Source of the DNA: Streptomyces griseochromogenes
GTDB taxonomy: Bacteria > Actinomycetota > Actinomycetes > Streptomycetales > Streptomycetaceae
Assembly (NCBI RefSeq): GCF_001542625.1
Contig: NZ_CP016279.1
Location: forward strand, 4,092,001-4,156,000
Reading direction: 5' to 3'
DNA: 64,000 bases
The translations under genes and the position numbers were made by a program. Shown piece after piece: positions 1 through 8,368 of the stretch (positions within the stretch are counted from its first letter, which is position 1; every line of letters begins with the position of its first letter). The notes under the pieces are model-generated. The model did no database searches and had not been told where the DNA came from. It worked only from the letters and a program-made list of their open reading frames with translations.

Positions 1-45
1 AGCCGGGACAACCGGGGCAAGATCGTGCTCACCCCGGGCGGCTGA
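1..45 (+). CDS. C-terminal end of an oxidoreductase (partial)
   Basis: The first 42 bases read in frame as the last 14 residues of a protein, ending in GKIVLTPGG and a TGA stop. A Gly-Lys-Ile-Val-Leu tail is typical of zinc-type or quinone-reductase-type medium-chain dehydrogenases, but too little is left to identify the enzyme. The body of the gene lies outside the window to the left. Confidence 0.45.
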   Translation, partial: SRDNRGKIVLTPGG

Positions 46-60
46 CCGGCCCCCGGAGGG

Positions 61-555
61 TCAGGCGCGGAGCTTGTCGAGGAACGCGGACAGGTTGCCC
101 ACCGTGCGGGCGACCTGCTCCTCCAGGGTCAGGCTCTCCTCGAAGCGGCTTCCGGACTCCGGCACCTTCTTCCCGCGCACGTACAGCGAGCACGCCAGGT
201 CCGTGCACATGTACACCCCGACCGAATTGCCCTCGCGGCCCGCCGCGCCCGCCTTCCGGGCGGTCATCAGTGACACCCCGCCGCCGGGATGCGTCGTCAG
301 ACACACCGAACACATGCTGCGGTGCAGGAACCCGCGGCGCGCGGCGGGGAAGCGCAGGGCCACACCGACGGGCCGCCCGTCCCGCTCGGCGACCAGATAG
401 CTCCGGTCGGGTGCGCCGGGATCCCGCCAGCCGAGGAAGTCCAGGTCGTCCCACGGGTGTTCACCGAGGTCGCGTGGGACCGCGAGGCGCTTGGCCTCCC
501 CCTTGGAGCAGTTGATGAATGAGTTGCGGATGTCCTGCTCGGTGAGGGATCTCAT
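61..555 (-). CDS. FBP-domain zinc-finger protein (FusB/EF-G-binding type)
   Basis: A 164-residue protein starting MRSLTEQDIR. Four cysteines, C82/C85 and C117/C122, lie where the C-terminal treble-clef zinc finger of the FBP (elongation factor G-binding, FusB-like) family binds zinc. FusB proteins of staphylococci bind EF-G and rescue ribosomes from fusidic acid; the role of the shorter actinobacterial relatives is not established. I prefer the ATG at 555 to the in-frame ATG at 585 because the upper one lies inside the large palindrome at 581-611. The gene is divergent from the broken DUF3626 gene and may share its control. Confidence 0.8.
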   Translation of the reverse strand: MRSLTEQDIRNSFINCSKGEAKRLAVPRDLGEHPWDDLDFLGWRDPGAPDRSYLVAERDGRPVGVALRFPAARRGFLHRSMCSVCLTTHPGGGVSLMTARKAGAAGREGNSVGVYMCTDLACSLYVRGKKVPESGSRFEESLTLEEQVARTVGNLSAFLDKLRA

Positions 556-580
556 CAGGTGGGGTCCTTCCGGATTCCGT

Positions 581-611
581 GGCATGAACCTAGAGGGTCT
601 AGCTTCATGCC
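581..611. promoter_or_regulatory. 31-bp palindrome between divergent genes, probable operator
   Basis: Two 14-base arms (GGCATGAACCTAGA and TCTAGCTTCATGCC) match at 13 of 14 positions around a GGG centre. It lies midway between the divergent starts at 555 and 643. Possible -10 hexamers of the TAGnnT type (TAGGTT on the minus strand at 593-588, TAGCCT on the plus strand at 612-617) overlap or touch it, as expected of an operator controlling both directions. The binding protein is unknown. Confidence 0.6.
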
Positions 612-642
612 TAGCCTAGATAGCCAAGGGGGGGGCGGGCCA

Positions 643-1490
643 ATGGATTTCCGGGATGTGCTGCCGCCGCGCGCCCGACGGGCGGTGAACCATGTGGCCG
701 CGGGGGCGTCCGGGCCGCCGCTCGACCCCGATGCGCGCATCACCCTCAACTTCCACCCGGACCGGCTGTCCGCCGGGGTGCCGATCCTCGACGCGCCGGC
801 CCGGGACGGTGCCTACCACTCGCAGTTCGTCACCGGCACCAGCGACGGCGGGCTCACCGCACACCCGGGCGGCGACCGCCGGCGCCGGGAGAGCCGTATC
901 TTCGGCGGCGCCCACGACGACGCGGACCCGGCGGAGCGCCCGGTGTACGGCGCCCTGAACTTCCGCCGCCGGACGGTAGGCGCGGCCCCGCGCTTCGGCT
1001 CGTCCCACCTCAGGCTCACCGGTCCCGCCCTGACCCGGGCCACCTTCTGTTACCCCGACAGCGCCGCCGAGCCCACCGACTTCGGCGTGGCATCGGCCAT
1101 GCCCCTCGTCGCGCTCGCCGAGGCGGACGAGCGGGACGCCCTCGACGACTGCATCGAGGGCCATGCGCACGGCGGTGTCCTGCTCGACCGGGACGTCGAG
1201 GCGCTCGTGCTCGACGCGAGCTACCGGGGCACGCCCGAGACGGCGGCCCGGCGCCTGTCCCTCCCCTCGCATGGCACCCCGGTTACCGGCTCACGGTCGC
1301 GGAACTGCGCCGCCACGCCGACTACCGCGGCCCGCGGTAGGCCGACCTCGGTGCCCGGATCGCCGGGCGCGGCCTGATCACCCCGCGCGTCATCGGCGAC
1401 GCGGCCCGCACCGGCCGCCACGACCTCCAGGACCTGAAGAGGGTGTGGCACACCCTCGCCCGCTTCGGGGCACCCGAGGGCGCGGGCACG
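643..1490 (+). pseudogene. DUF3626 domain protein, frameshifted and with an internal stop
   Basis: The first 200 or so codons, from MDFRDVLPPR, read as an actinobacterial DUF3626 protein (LNFHPDRL, then VYGALNFRRR). Near 1255-1270 the homologous reading moves by one base in a C-rich run to the frame reading WHPGYRLTVAELRRHADYRG. That frame then meets an amber stop at 1338-1340 and continues in recognisable form (LITPRVIGDAARTGRHD, LKRVWHTLARFG) to about 1490. One frameshift plus one nonsense codon make decay more likely than a single read error. The tail abuts the convergent LuxR gene. DUF3626 function is unknown. Confidence 0.7.
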
Positions 1491-1492
1491 GC

Positions 1493-2149
1493 TTATTCCG
1501 GACCGGGCCGCGCCGACCTCGCCTCCGGCGGCCACACCCCCGGTGCGAGCACGCCGAGGGCGTAGGCGCGGGCGACCAGTTCGGTGCGGTTGGCCGCCCC
1601 CCAGCGGGCCGACAGACGCCGTAGGTGATAAGTGACACCGTCCTTGCTCAGGCCCAGCTCACGGGCGGCCCGGTCCGTGGTGGTGCCCCCGGCCAGCAGC
1701 GCCAGGACCCGGCCCTCCACCTCGGTGACGGGCGCGGGCTCCGGTTCGGGACGGGCGGTGCGCTCGCCGTGAACCCACAGCATGACCAGCAGCGCGGGTG
1801 TCTGGTCCGTGCTGTCGCTCACGGGATCCGCCGTCAGTTCCCCGTACCGCTCCGCACCACCGGGCGCGCGCCAGCGCACGGACACCTGGTAGCGAGAGCG
1901 GCGCCGCATCCGCAGCGCCTCGGCGATCCGCTTCACCTGCGTGGCCTCCTGCGGCCGGAACAGCTCCAGCACGTCCCGGCCCTTCAGCCGCCCCGGCGTC
2001 GTACCGCACTCGGCGGCCATCGCCGGGTTGGCGAGCACGACCGAGCCGTACACGTCACACACCGCGACCGGTACCGAGACCCGGTCGAAGAGGGTCAGCG
2101 CCCGGTTGCGCCAGACCACCGCGTCGGCCCGCTCCGCCTCCACCCGCAC
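1493..2149 (-). CDS. PAS-LuxR family transcriptional regulator
   Basis: A 218-residue protein with an N-terminal PAS fold (FDRVSVPVAVCDVYGSVVLANPAMAAECG, roughly residues 18-120) and a C-terminal LuxR/GerE helix-turn-helix (TEVEGRVLALLAGGTTTDRAARELGLSKDGVTYHLRRL, about 150-200). The PAS part presumably senses a small molecule or redox state and controls DNA binding. The start is uncertain. GTG at 2149 or 2143 follows GGGAGG-like sequence, but the minus strand just upstream also encodes VKWAPARLSAEAGRDIG in another frame from a GTG at 2202, suggesting an older start cut off by a one-base change near 2150-2157. It lies divergent to the CYP102-like gene and could regulate it. Confidence 0.75.
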   Translation of the reverse strand: MRVEAERADAVVWRNRALTLFDRVSVPVAVCDVYGSVVLANPAMAAECGTTPGRLKGRDVLELFRPQEATQVKRIAEALRMRRRSRYQVSVRWRAPGGAERYGELTADPVSDSTDQTPALLVMLWVHGERTARPEPEPAPVTEVEGRVLALLAGGTTTDRAARELGLSKDGVTYHLRRLSARWGAANRTELVARAYALGVLAPGVWPPEARSARPGPE

Positions 2150-2271
2150 CTCCCGATGTCCCGCCCGGCCTCGGCGGACAGCCGGGCCGGCGCCCACTTC
2201 ACGGGCCCCGCGGAGCGGTGTCAAGTCGGCCGTGCCGGTGTCGTGCAAGCCCCCATGCCGACTTTTGACTG

Positions 2272-2281
2272 CACGATCGTG
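2272..2281. promoter_or_regulatory. CACGATCGTG palindrome between luxR-type and P450 genes
   Basis: A perfect 10-bp palindrome in the 215-bp gap between the divergent regulator and P450-reductase genes, preceded by a TTGACT hexamer. It is a candidate operator, but a palindrome this short is weak evidence on its own. Nothing else clear is seen in the gap. Confidence 0.3.
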
Positions 2282-2364
2282 TAGTGCCGCGGCCCGCACC
2301 CCCCTGGCCCGTCGACCACCCTGGAACTCAGGACATCCGTTCTGCGAAAGGCAGTTGTCGCGCC

Positions 2365-5300
2365 ATGCCCCCCACCGCACTGCACCCCGAGCCGGCCGGT
2401 ACCCTGCCCGGCGTCCCCGTCGTGGACATCACCGCCACCGGGCCCGGACACACCCCCATCCAGCAGGTCATGGAGCTGATGCGCGCCCACGGACCCGTCC
2501 TGGTGCGCCGGCTGCACGGGCGCGACGTCCTGATGGTCGGCGACGCCGACCTGGTCGCCGACCTCGCCGACGAGGAGCGGTTCGCCAAGCACATCGGGCC
2601 CGCCCTGGAGAACGTGCGCGCCTTCACCGCCGACGGCCTGTTCACCGCCTACAACGACGAGCCCAACTGGGCCAAGGCGCATGACATCCTCATGCCCGCC
2701 TTCGCGCTCGGCTCGATGAAGACCTACCACCCGGTGATGCTGAAGGTGGCCCGCCGGCTCATCGGCTCCTGGGACCGGGCCGCCCGCGCCGGGCAGCCGG
2801 TCAACGTCCCCGACGACATGACCCGTATGACCCTCGACACCATCGGACTGGCCGGATTCGACTACGACTTCGGCTCCTTCGAGCGGGCCGAGCCGCACCC
2901 CTTCGTCGAGTCCATGGTGCGCTGCCTGGAGTGGGCCATGACCCACCTCGCCCGCACCCCGGGCAAGGACTACACGGAGGCCGACGCCGCGTTCCGCGCG
3001 GACGCCGACTACCTCGCCGGGGTCGTGGACGACGTCATCGCGGCCCGCACCGGCACCGACCAGAGCGGCGCCGAGGACCTGCTCGGGCTGATGCTCACCG
3101 CCCGCCATCCGGCCGACGGCACCACCCTGGACACGGCCAACATCCGCAACCAGGTGATCACCTTCCTGATCGCCGGCCACGAGACCACCTCCGGCGCGAT
3201 GTCCTTCGCCCTGTACTACCTCGCCAAGCATCCGAGCGCGCTCCGGCTCGTCCAGCGCGAGGCCGACGCGCTGTGGGGCGACACCCCGGACCCCGAGCCG
3301 ACGTACGAGGACATCGGCCGTCTCACCTACACCCGACAGGTCCTCAACGAGGCGCTGCGGCTGTGGCCGACGGCCGCCGCCTTCAGCCGGCACGCCCGCG
3401 AGGACACCCTGCTCGGCGGCCGGATCCCGCTGCGCGCCGGACAGGGCCGTCACCGTGCTCGCCCCGATGCTGCACCGGCAGCCCGTGTGGGGCGACAACC
3501 CGGAGCTGTTCGACCCGGAGCGCTTCACGCCCGAGGCGGAGGCCGCCCGCCCGGTGCACGCCTTCAAGCCCTTCGGTACCGGTGAACGTGCCTGCATCGG
3601 ACGGCAGTTCGCGCTGCACGAGGCGACCATGCTGCTGGCGATGCTGGTCCACCGCTACCGGCTGCACGACCACGCCGACTACCGGCTCACCGTGAAGGAG
3701 ACCCTCACCCTCAAGCCCGAGGGCTTCACCCTCACCCTGACGCCGCGCACCGACACGGACCGGGTGCACGCCCCGCTGCCGGGCACCGCGACCGCCGCCG
3801 GCGCCGAGGGCCCCGCCCCGGACACCCTGCCCGTCGGGGTACGCCCCGGCACCCGTGCGCTGTTCCTGCACGGCAGCAACTACGGCACCTGCCGCGCCTT
3901 CGCCGCCCAGCTCGCCGACGAGGCCGCCGCCGTCGGCTGTGTCACCGAGGTCGCCGCCCTGGACGACTACGCCGACGGCCTGCCCACCGACCGGCCCGTC
4001 ATGATCACCGCCGCCTCCTACAACGGCCGCCCCACCGACGACGCCACCGCCTTCACCGCATGGCTCGACGGCACCCCCGACCTGACCGGCGTGACCTATG
4101 CCGTCCTCGGCGTCGGTGACCGCAACTGGGCCGCCACCTACCAGCAGGTGCCCACCCGCATCGACGCCCGCCTCGCCGAACTCGGCGCCACCCGGCTGAC
4201 CGACCGGGCCGCCGCCGACGCCTCCGGCGACCTGACCGGCACCGTCCGCGACTTCACCACCCGGCTGCGCACCGCCCTGCTCCAGGAGTACGGCGACCCC
4301 GACGCCACCGCCGCCGAGGAGCCCGCGACCGGGTACGAGGTCCGCACCTTGACGGGCGGCCCGCTGGACGCCCTCGCCGAGCGGCACGGGCTGGTGCCGA
4401 TGACCGTCACCGAGGCCTACGACCTCACCGCGCCGGGCTACCCGCGCACCAAGCGGTTCCTGCGCATCGCCCTGCCCGACGGTGTCACCTACCGCACCGC
4501 CGACCACCTGACCGTGCTCCCCGCCAACGCCCCGGACCTGGTGGACCGCGCCGCCGCCGCGCTCGGCGTCGACCTCGGCACCGTCCTGGACATCCGGGCC
4601 GGCCGCCCGCGCCGCGACGGACTCGCCACCGACCGCCCGGTGACGGTACGGCACCTCCTCACCCACCAGGTCGAGTTGCAGGAACGCCCCACCGCCCGGC
4701 AGCTGGCCCTGCTCGCCGAGGCCAACCCCTGTCCGCCCGAGCGCGCCGCCCTCGCCGCCCTGACCGGTGACGACCCGCGCACCCTCGTGGAGATCGTCGA
4801 GGACCACCCCTCCCTGCGCGGCGCGCTCGACTGGCCGCACCTGCTCGATCTGCTGACCCCGATCCGGCCCCGCCACTACTCCCTGTCCTCCTCCCCGGCG
4901 GCCGACCCGCGCCACGCGGACCTGATGGTCTCCGTCCTGGACGCTCCCGCACGGTCCGGCAAGGGCCGCTACCGGGGCACCGGCTCCGGGCATCTGGCGT
5001 CCCTGCTGCCCGGCGACACCGTGTACGCCCGCGTCCAGCCCTGCCGGGAGGTCTTCCGGATCGACGGCACCGCGCCCGTCGTGATGGTCGCCGCGGGCAC
5101 CGGCCTGGCCCCGTTCCGCGGAGCGGTCGCCGACCGCGCCGCGGCCCGTGCCGCGGGCGCCGAACTCCCTCCGGCGCTGCTCTACTTCGGCTGTGACGCC
5201 CCCGACGCCGACTTCCTGCACGCCGGTGAACTCCGCGCCGCCGAGAGCGCCGGAACGGTCGGTCTGCGCCCGGCCTTCAGCGCCGCCCCCGAGAACGGCG

Positions 5301-5539
5301 CCCTCTTCGAGCAGCACCGCATCGCCGCCGAGGCCGACGAGGTCTGGGACCTGCTGACCGCGGGGGCCCGCGTGTACGTCTGCGGCGACGGCTCCCGGAT
5401 GGCCCCCGGCGTGCGTGAGGCGTTCCGCGCCCTGTACCGGGAGCGCACCCCCGGCGCCGACGACACGGCGGCCGTACGGTGGCTGGATTCGCTCGTGGCG
5501 GACGGGCGTTACGTCGAGGACGTGTACGCCGCGGGGTGA
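2365..5539 (+). pseudogene. CYP102 (BM3-like) cytochrome P450/NADPH reductase fusion, one-base frameshift
   Basis: Self-sufficient fatty-acid hydroxylase architecture: a P450 heme domain fused to an FMN/FAD reductase, about 1057 residues if restored (B. megaterium BM3 has about 1050). The heme part shows DGLFTAY with F93 matching BM3 F87, I-helix AGHETTS at A270, ExxR in NEALRLWPT and heme ligand C410 in [14 protein letters not shown]. The reductase shows the flavodoxin loop [13 protein letters not shown] motif [14 protein letters not shown] motif GTGLAPFRG and C-terminal [19 protein letters not shown]. The frame breaks at the G run 3444-3446, where GGACAG-GG-CCGTC should read GGACAGGCCGTC. 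One extra G explains it, with everything else intact, so this is either a recent mutation or a read error. Confidence 0.88.
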
Positions 5540-5584
5540 TCCGCCGCCGAGAGGCCGACCGGGTGTGCGCTCCACGGGCGGGCT

Positions 5585-5977
5585 CTAGCGGGCGCTGCCG
5601 ATGGTGCGGTCGGCCTCGGAGCCCTGGAGCATCAAGGTGGTCTCCTCGATGCGGCTGAACCGGCCGTCGGGCGCGAGGTCGGCGAAGAGGTAGACCTCCG
5701 TGGTCACGGTCGAACCGTCCTTCTTCGTGATGTACACGGTGTGCCGGTCGGCGTACTTGCCGCCGTCGTACAGCTCGTCCTGCACCTCGACGTGGCCGTC
5801 GGCGACGAGGGTGCGCACATGGGTGATGTGCTCGACGAACTCCGCGCGGTCGGCCCACTGCCCGTCGGTGCGCTGACGGTACTCCGGGGTGAAGTGACGG
5901 TCGGCGGCCTCCTGCACGGTGAGGTCGGTGTTGAAGATCAGGTCGGTGAGGGCGGCCTTGACGCCGGTGCGGTTCAT
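5585..5977 (-). CDS. SnoaL/NTF2-like fold protein
   Basis: A 130-residue protein with the length and pattern of the NTF2-like superfamily (SnoaL-like): FNTDLTVQEAADRHFTPEYRQRTDG at the N-terminus and TTEVYLFADLAPDGRFSRIEETT at the C-terminus. Members are cone-shaped small-molecule binders or isomerases/hydrolases; nothing here fixes the substrate. The start ATG at 5977 is preceded by GAAAGGGA. It is transcribed divergently from a MarR regulator, and twin palindromes flank its likely promoter, so it is probably the target of that regulator. Confidence 0.75.
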   Translation of the reverse strand: MNRTGVKAALTDLIFNTDLTVQEAADRHFTPEYRQRTDGQWADRAEFVEHITHVRTLVADGHVEVQDELYDGGKYADRHTVYITKKDGSTVTTEVYLFADLAPDGRFSRIEETTLMLQGSEADRTIGSAR

Positions 5978-6009
5978 GGGAATCCCTTTCGAGGACAAGG
6001 AAGAGAAAT

Positions 6010-6026
6010 GCGTGCGCCGCGCACGC
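6010..6026. promoter_or_regulatory. MarR operator site 1 (GCGTGCG/CGCACGC palindrome)
   Basis: A perfect 7-bp inverted repeat around CCG. It lies immediately downstream of the predicted start of the SnoaL-like transcript (minus-strand -10 TACAGT at 6041-6036). Its arms are identical to those of site 2. Confidence 0.7.
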
Positions 6027-6050
6027 TTCGCCTCGACTGTAGCACCCAAT

Positions 6051-6067
6051 GCGTGCGTTGCGCACGC
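6051..6067. promoter_or_regulatory. MarR operator site 2 (GCGTGCG/CGCACGC palindrome)
   Basis: A second copy of the same perfect 7-bp inverted repeat around TTG, centred 41 bp (four helical turns) from site 1. It covers the -35 region of the SnoaL-like gene and ends 12 bases before the marR start, so a bound repressor could shut both directions. Confidence 0.7.
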
Positions 6068-6079
6068 TATTCTTGAGGG

Positions 6080-6523
6080 GTGACGAACGACGTAGGACAC
6101 GACATCGCCAACGCGCTGGGCATCCTTCTGCGGCGCACCGCGCGCGCGAAGCTGCACAAGGAGCTGACCCAAGGCATGGGTGAGGGGGTGGACGAGCTGA
6201 CGTACCCGGTACTCAGCGCGCTCGCCCGGACCGGGCCCCGCAGTGCGGCCGACCTCGCCCCCGACGTCGGCCTCGACCGCTCCGGCGTCACCCGCCGGGC
6301 CTCTCGCCTGGAGGTCGCCGGTCTCGTCCGCCGTGAGCCGGATCCCGCCGACCGGCGCGCCCATCTGCTCGTCCTCACCGAGCAGGGCGAACTCGCGGTG
6401 GCGGAGCTGCGTACCCGGCTGGCGGACCGCATCATGGCGAGCCTGTCCTCGTGGCCGCCGGGTGAGGCGGAGGCCTTCGCCCGCCATCTGCGCCGCTTCA
6501 CGGTCGAGGGGCCCTTCGCCTGA
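6080..6523 (+). CDS. MarR family transcriptional regulator
   Basis: A 147-residue winged-helix protein: ELTYPVLSALARTGPRSAADLAPDVGLDRSGVTRRASRLEVAGLVRREPDPADRRAHLLVLTEQG covers the recognition helix and the wing with the characteristic DPADRR turn. MarR proteins bind palindromes as dimers and release them on binding phenolic or oxidant signals. The GTG start at 6080 directly follows GAGGG. A TATTCT hexamer at 6069-6074 would put the transcript start at or near the GTG, so the message may be leaderless. The twin palindromes upstream suggest autoregulation and control of the divergent SnoaL-like gene. Confidence 0.88.
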   Translation: MTNDVGHDIANALGILLRRTARAKLHKELTQGMGEGVDELTYPVLSALARTGPRSAADLAPDVGLDRSGVTRRASRLEVAGLVRREPDPADRRAHLLVLTEQGELAVAELRTRLADRIMASLSSWPPGEAEAFARHLRRFTVEGPFA

Positions 6524-6819
6524 GGGGTGACGGCTGGACCTCTGCGCGGGGTGCGCCTCCTGTGCGGCGGTCCATTCATGCGTGGGCGTTCCGTCACGTC
6601 GTCAGGATCCGTTCCGTCCCGGTGTCGACGCTTTGTTCCGCTGTGTCGGCCCCGGGTCGGGGAGGCTGACGGTCGTGGGAGGCGGTGAGGACGCCCCAAT
6701 CGACCCGATCCGTACCGCCCTGACTTAGCTCATTACATGAAATAAGGGTTGGTGGAATGTCGCGTCCACCCGCTTCCCAGGGGTATGTTGCAGGTCGGGA
6801 CACGGTTGAGGGGAGCCAC

Positions 6820-8109
6820 ATGACGGGGCGGAACGGGCGCACGGTGCGCGATCTGAGACGGAGCAACCGCACGGCCGTGCTGCAGCGGCTGTACTTCGAC
6901 GGCCCCCTCAGCCGTTTCGAGCTGGGCCCGATCACGGGCCTGAGCTCCGGCTCGGTCAGCAATGTGGTCGCGGACCTGGTGGCCGACGGCCTGGTCGAGG
7001 AGGCCGGCAGCGTCGACTCCGACGGCGGCCGCCCCCGCACTCTGCTGCGCGTCGCCCCGCACAGCGGACAGATGATCGGCGTCGACGTCGGCGAAACCCG
7101 CGTCCGGGTGGAGCTGTTCGACCTGACGCTCACCGAACTCGCCCGCACCGAACGCCCGCTGACCCAGCAGGGCTACGACGCCGACGTCATCGCCGGTCAC
7201 ATCCGCGACGGCATCACCGAGGTCCTCACGGCCGAGGACGCCTCGCCCGAGCGGCTGCTCGGCGTCGGCGTCGGCGTGCCCGGCATCGTCGAGCACACCG
7301 CCGGACAGGGCGCCGTCGTGCACGGGCAGACCATCGGCTGGGACGCGGTCCCGCTGGAGGAACTGCTTCGCTCGACCTCCCAACTGCCGGGCGCTGTCCC
7401 GTACTTCATCGACAACGGCGCCAAGACCCTCGGTCAGGCGGAGATGTGGTTCGGCGGGGGGCGTGGAGCCCGCAACGCGGTGGTCGTGCTCTTCGGCTCC
7501 GGAGTCGGCGCCTGCCTGGTGAGCCCCGAGGTGGAGCACGGGCGGGCCCTGGAGTGGGGCCATCTGACTGTACGGGTCCGGGGGCGCCGCTGCCGCTGCG
7601 GTGCGCCGGGCTGCCTGGAGGCCTACGCGGGCGCCGAGTCGCTGCTGGCCCGCTGGCGTGAGGAGGGCGGGCGCCCGCCCAAGGGCACCGACGAGGAGAC
7701 CGCGCTCACCGCGATGCTCGCCGCCGCCTACCCGCCCGAGGGCAGGGACCCCGACCCCGTGGCGCTCGCCGTCCTGGAGGAGGCCGCCGAGTATCTGGGT
7801 GCGGGCCTGTCCGACCTGATCAACCTCTTCCAGCCCGAGCGGATCCTGATCGGCGGCTGGGCCGGGCTCCAGCTCGGCACCCGGTTCCTGCCCGCCGTAC
7901 GCCGCCACGCGACGACGTACGCCCTGCGGTACCCCGCCGAGAAGGTGACCATCGACCTCGGCCGGCTCGGCCCCGACGCGGTCACCGTGGGCGCCGCGAT
8001 CCTGCCCCTGGCCGACTTCTTCGCCCGCGGCGGCCGCCGTGCCGAACCGGCGACCGAGGACCGCCACCCCGCCTGGCGGGCCGCACTGGAGGAACGCGCA
8101 CCGCGCTGA
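6820..8109 (+). CDS. ROK family transcriptional regulator
   Basis: A 429-residue ROK (repressor, ORF, kinase) protein. An N-terminal winged helix (RRSNRTAVLQRLYFDGPLSRFELGPITGLSSGSVSNVVADLVADGL) precedes the sugar-kinase fold with IGVDVGETRVRVELFD, GVGVGVPGIV and the zinc signature CRCGAPGCLEAYAG. ROK regulators such as XylR and NagC sense sugars or sugar phosphates. I chose ATG 6820, preceded by GAGGGGAG, over the upstream in-frame ATG at 6757. No sugar transport genes adjoin it, so its regulon is not visible here. The 296 bases upstream (6524-6819) contain no gene I can support. Confidence 0.88.
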   Translation: MTGRNGRTVRDLRRSNRTAVLQRLYFDGPLSRFELGPITGLSSGSVSNVVADLVADGLVEEAGSVDSDGGRPRTLLRVAPHSGQMIGVDVGETRVRVELFDLTLTELARTERPLTQQGYDADVIAGHIRDGITEVLTAEDASPERLLGVGVGVPGIVEHTAGQGAVVHGQTIGWDAVPLEELLRSTSQLPGAVPYFIDNGAKTLGQAEMWFGGGRGARNAVVVLFGSGVGACLVSPEVEHGRALEWGHLTVRVRGRRCRCGAPGCLEAYAGAESLLARWREEGGRPPKGTDEETALTAMLAAAYPPEGRDPDPVALAVLEEAAEYLGAGLSDLINLFQPERILIGGWAGLQLGTRFLPAVRRHATTYALRYPAEKVTIDLGRLGPDAVTVGAAILPLADFFARGGRRAEPATEDRHPAWRAALEERAPR

Positions 8110-8139
8110 CCCGGCTCACCTGTGCGCGGGCATGGGAAA

Positions 8140-8174
8140 GCCCCGGCCGTGATCGGGGGAATCACGGCCGGGGC
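8140..8174. terminator. Stem-loop terminator between convergent genes
   Basis: A perfect 14-bp inverted repeat (GCCCCGGCCGTGAT and its complement) with a 7-base loop, without a U tract, as is common in Streptomyces. It lies 30 bases after the ROK stop and can serve the convergent PHP gene as well. The remaining bases to 8368 show nothing else. Confidence 0.75.
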
Positions 8175-8368
8175 GGCCGAGCGGTGGGCGCGGACGGCGG
8201 TCGCCTCCCGGCGAAAGGCGCCACAGGGCTTCAGTCGAACGATCGTCCCTGTGGGCAGAAGGTGAGGCCCGGGGACACTGTCCCATCCGCACCCAGGCCT
8301 TGTTCAACGGGCAACCATCCGGGGGTGTTCCAGACGAACTCCGTCACCCGCGTCACGCTGTTCGGTGC

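Noticed and set aside
3383..5575. A 730-codon open frame opposite the CYP102 reductase domain
   Set aside because: Gly/Val-rich antisense shadow produced by the GC-rich codon pattern of the true gene; no motifs, and the sense strand has all catalytic motifs.
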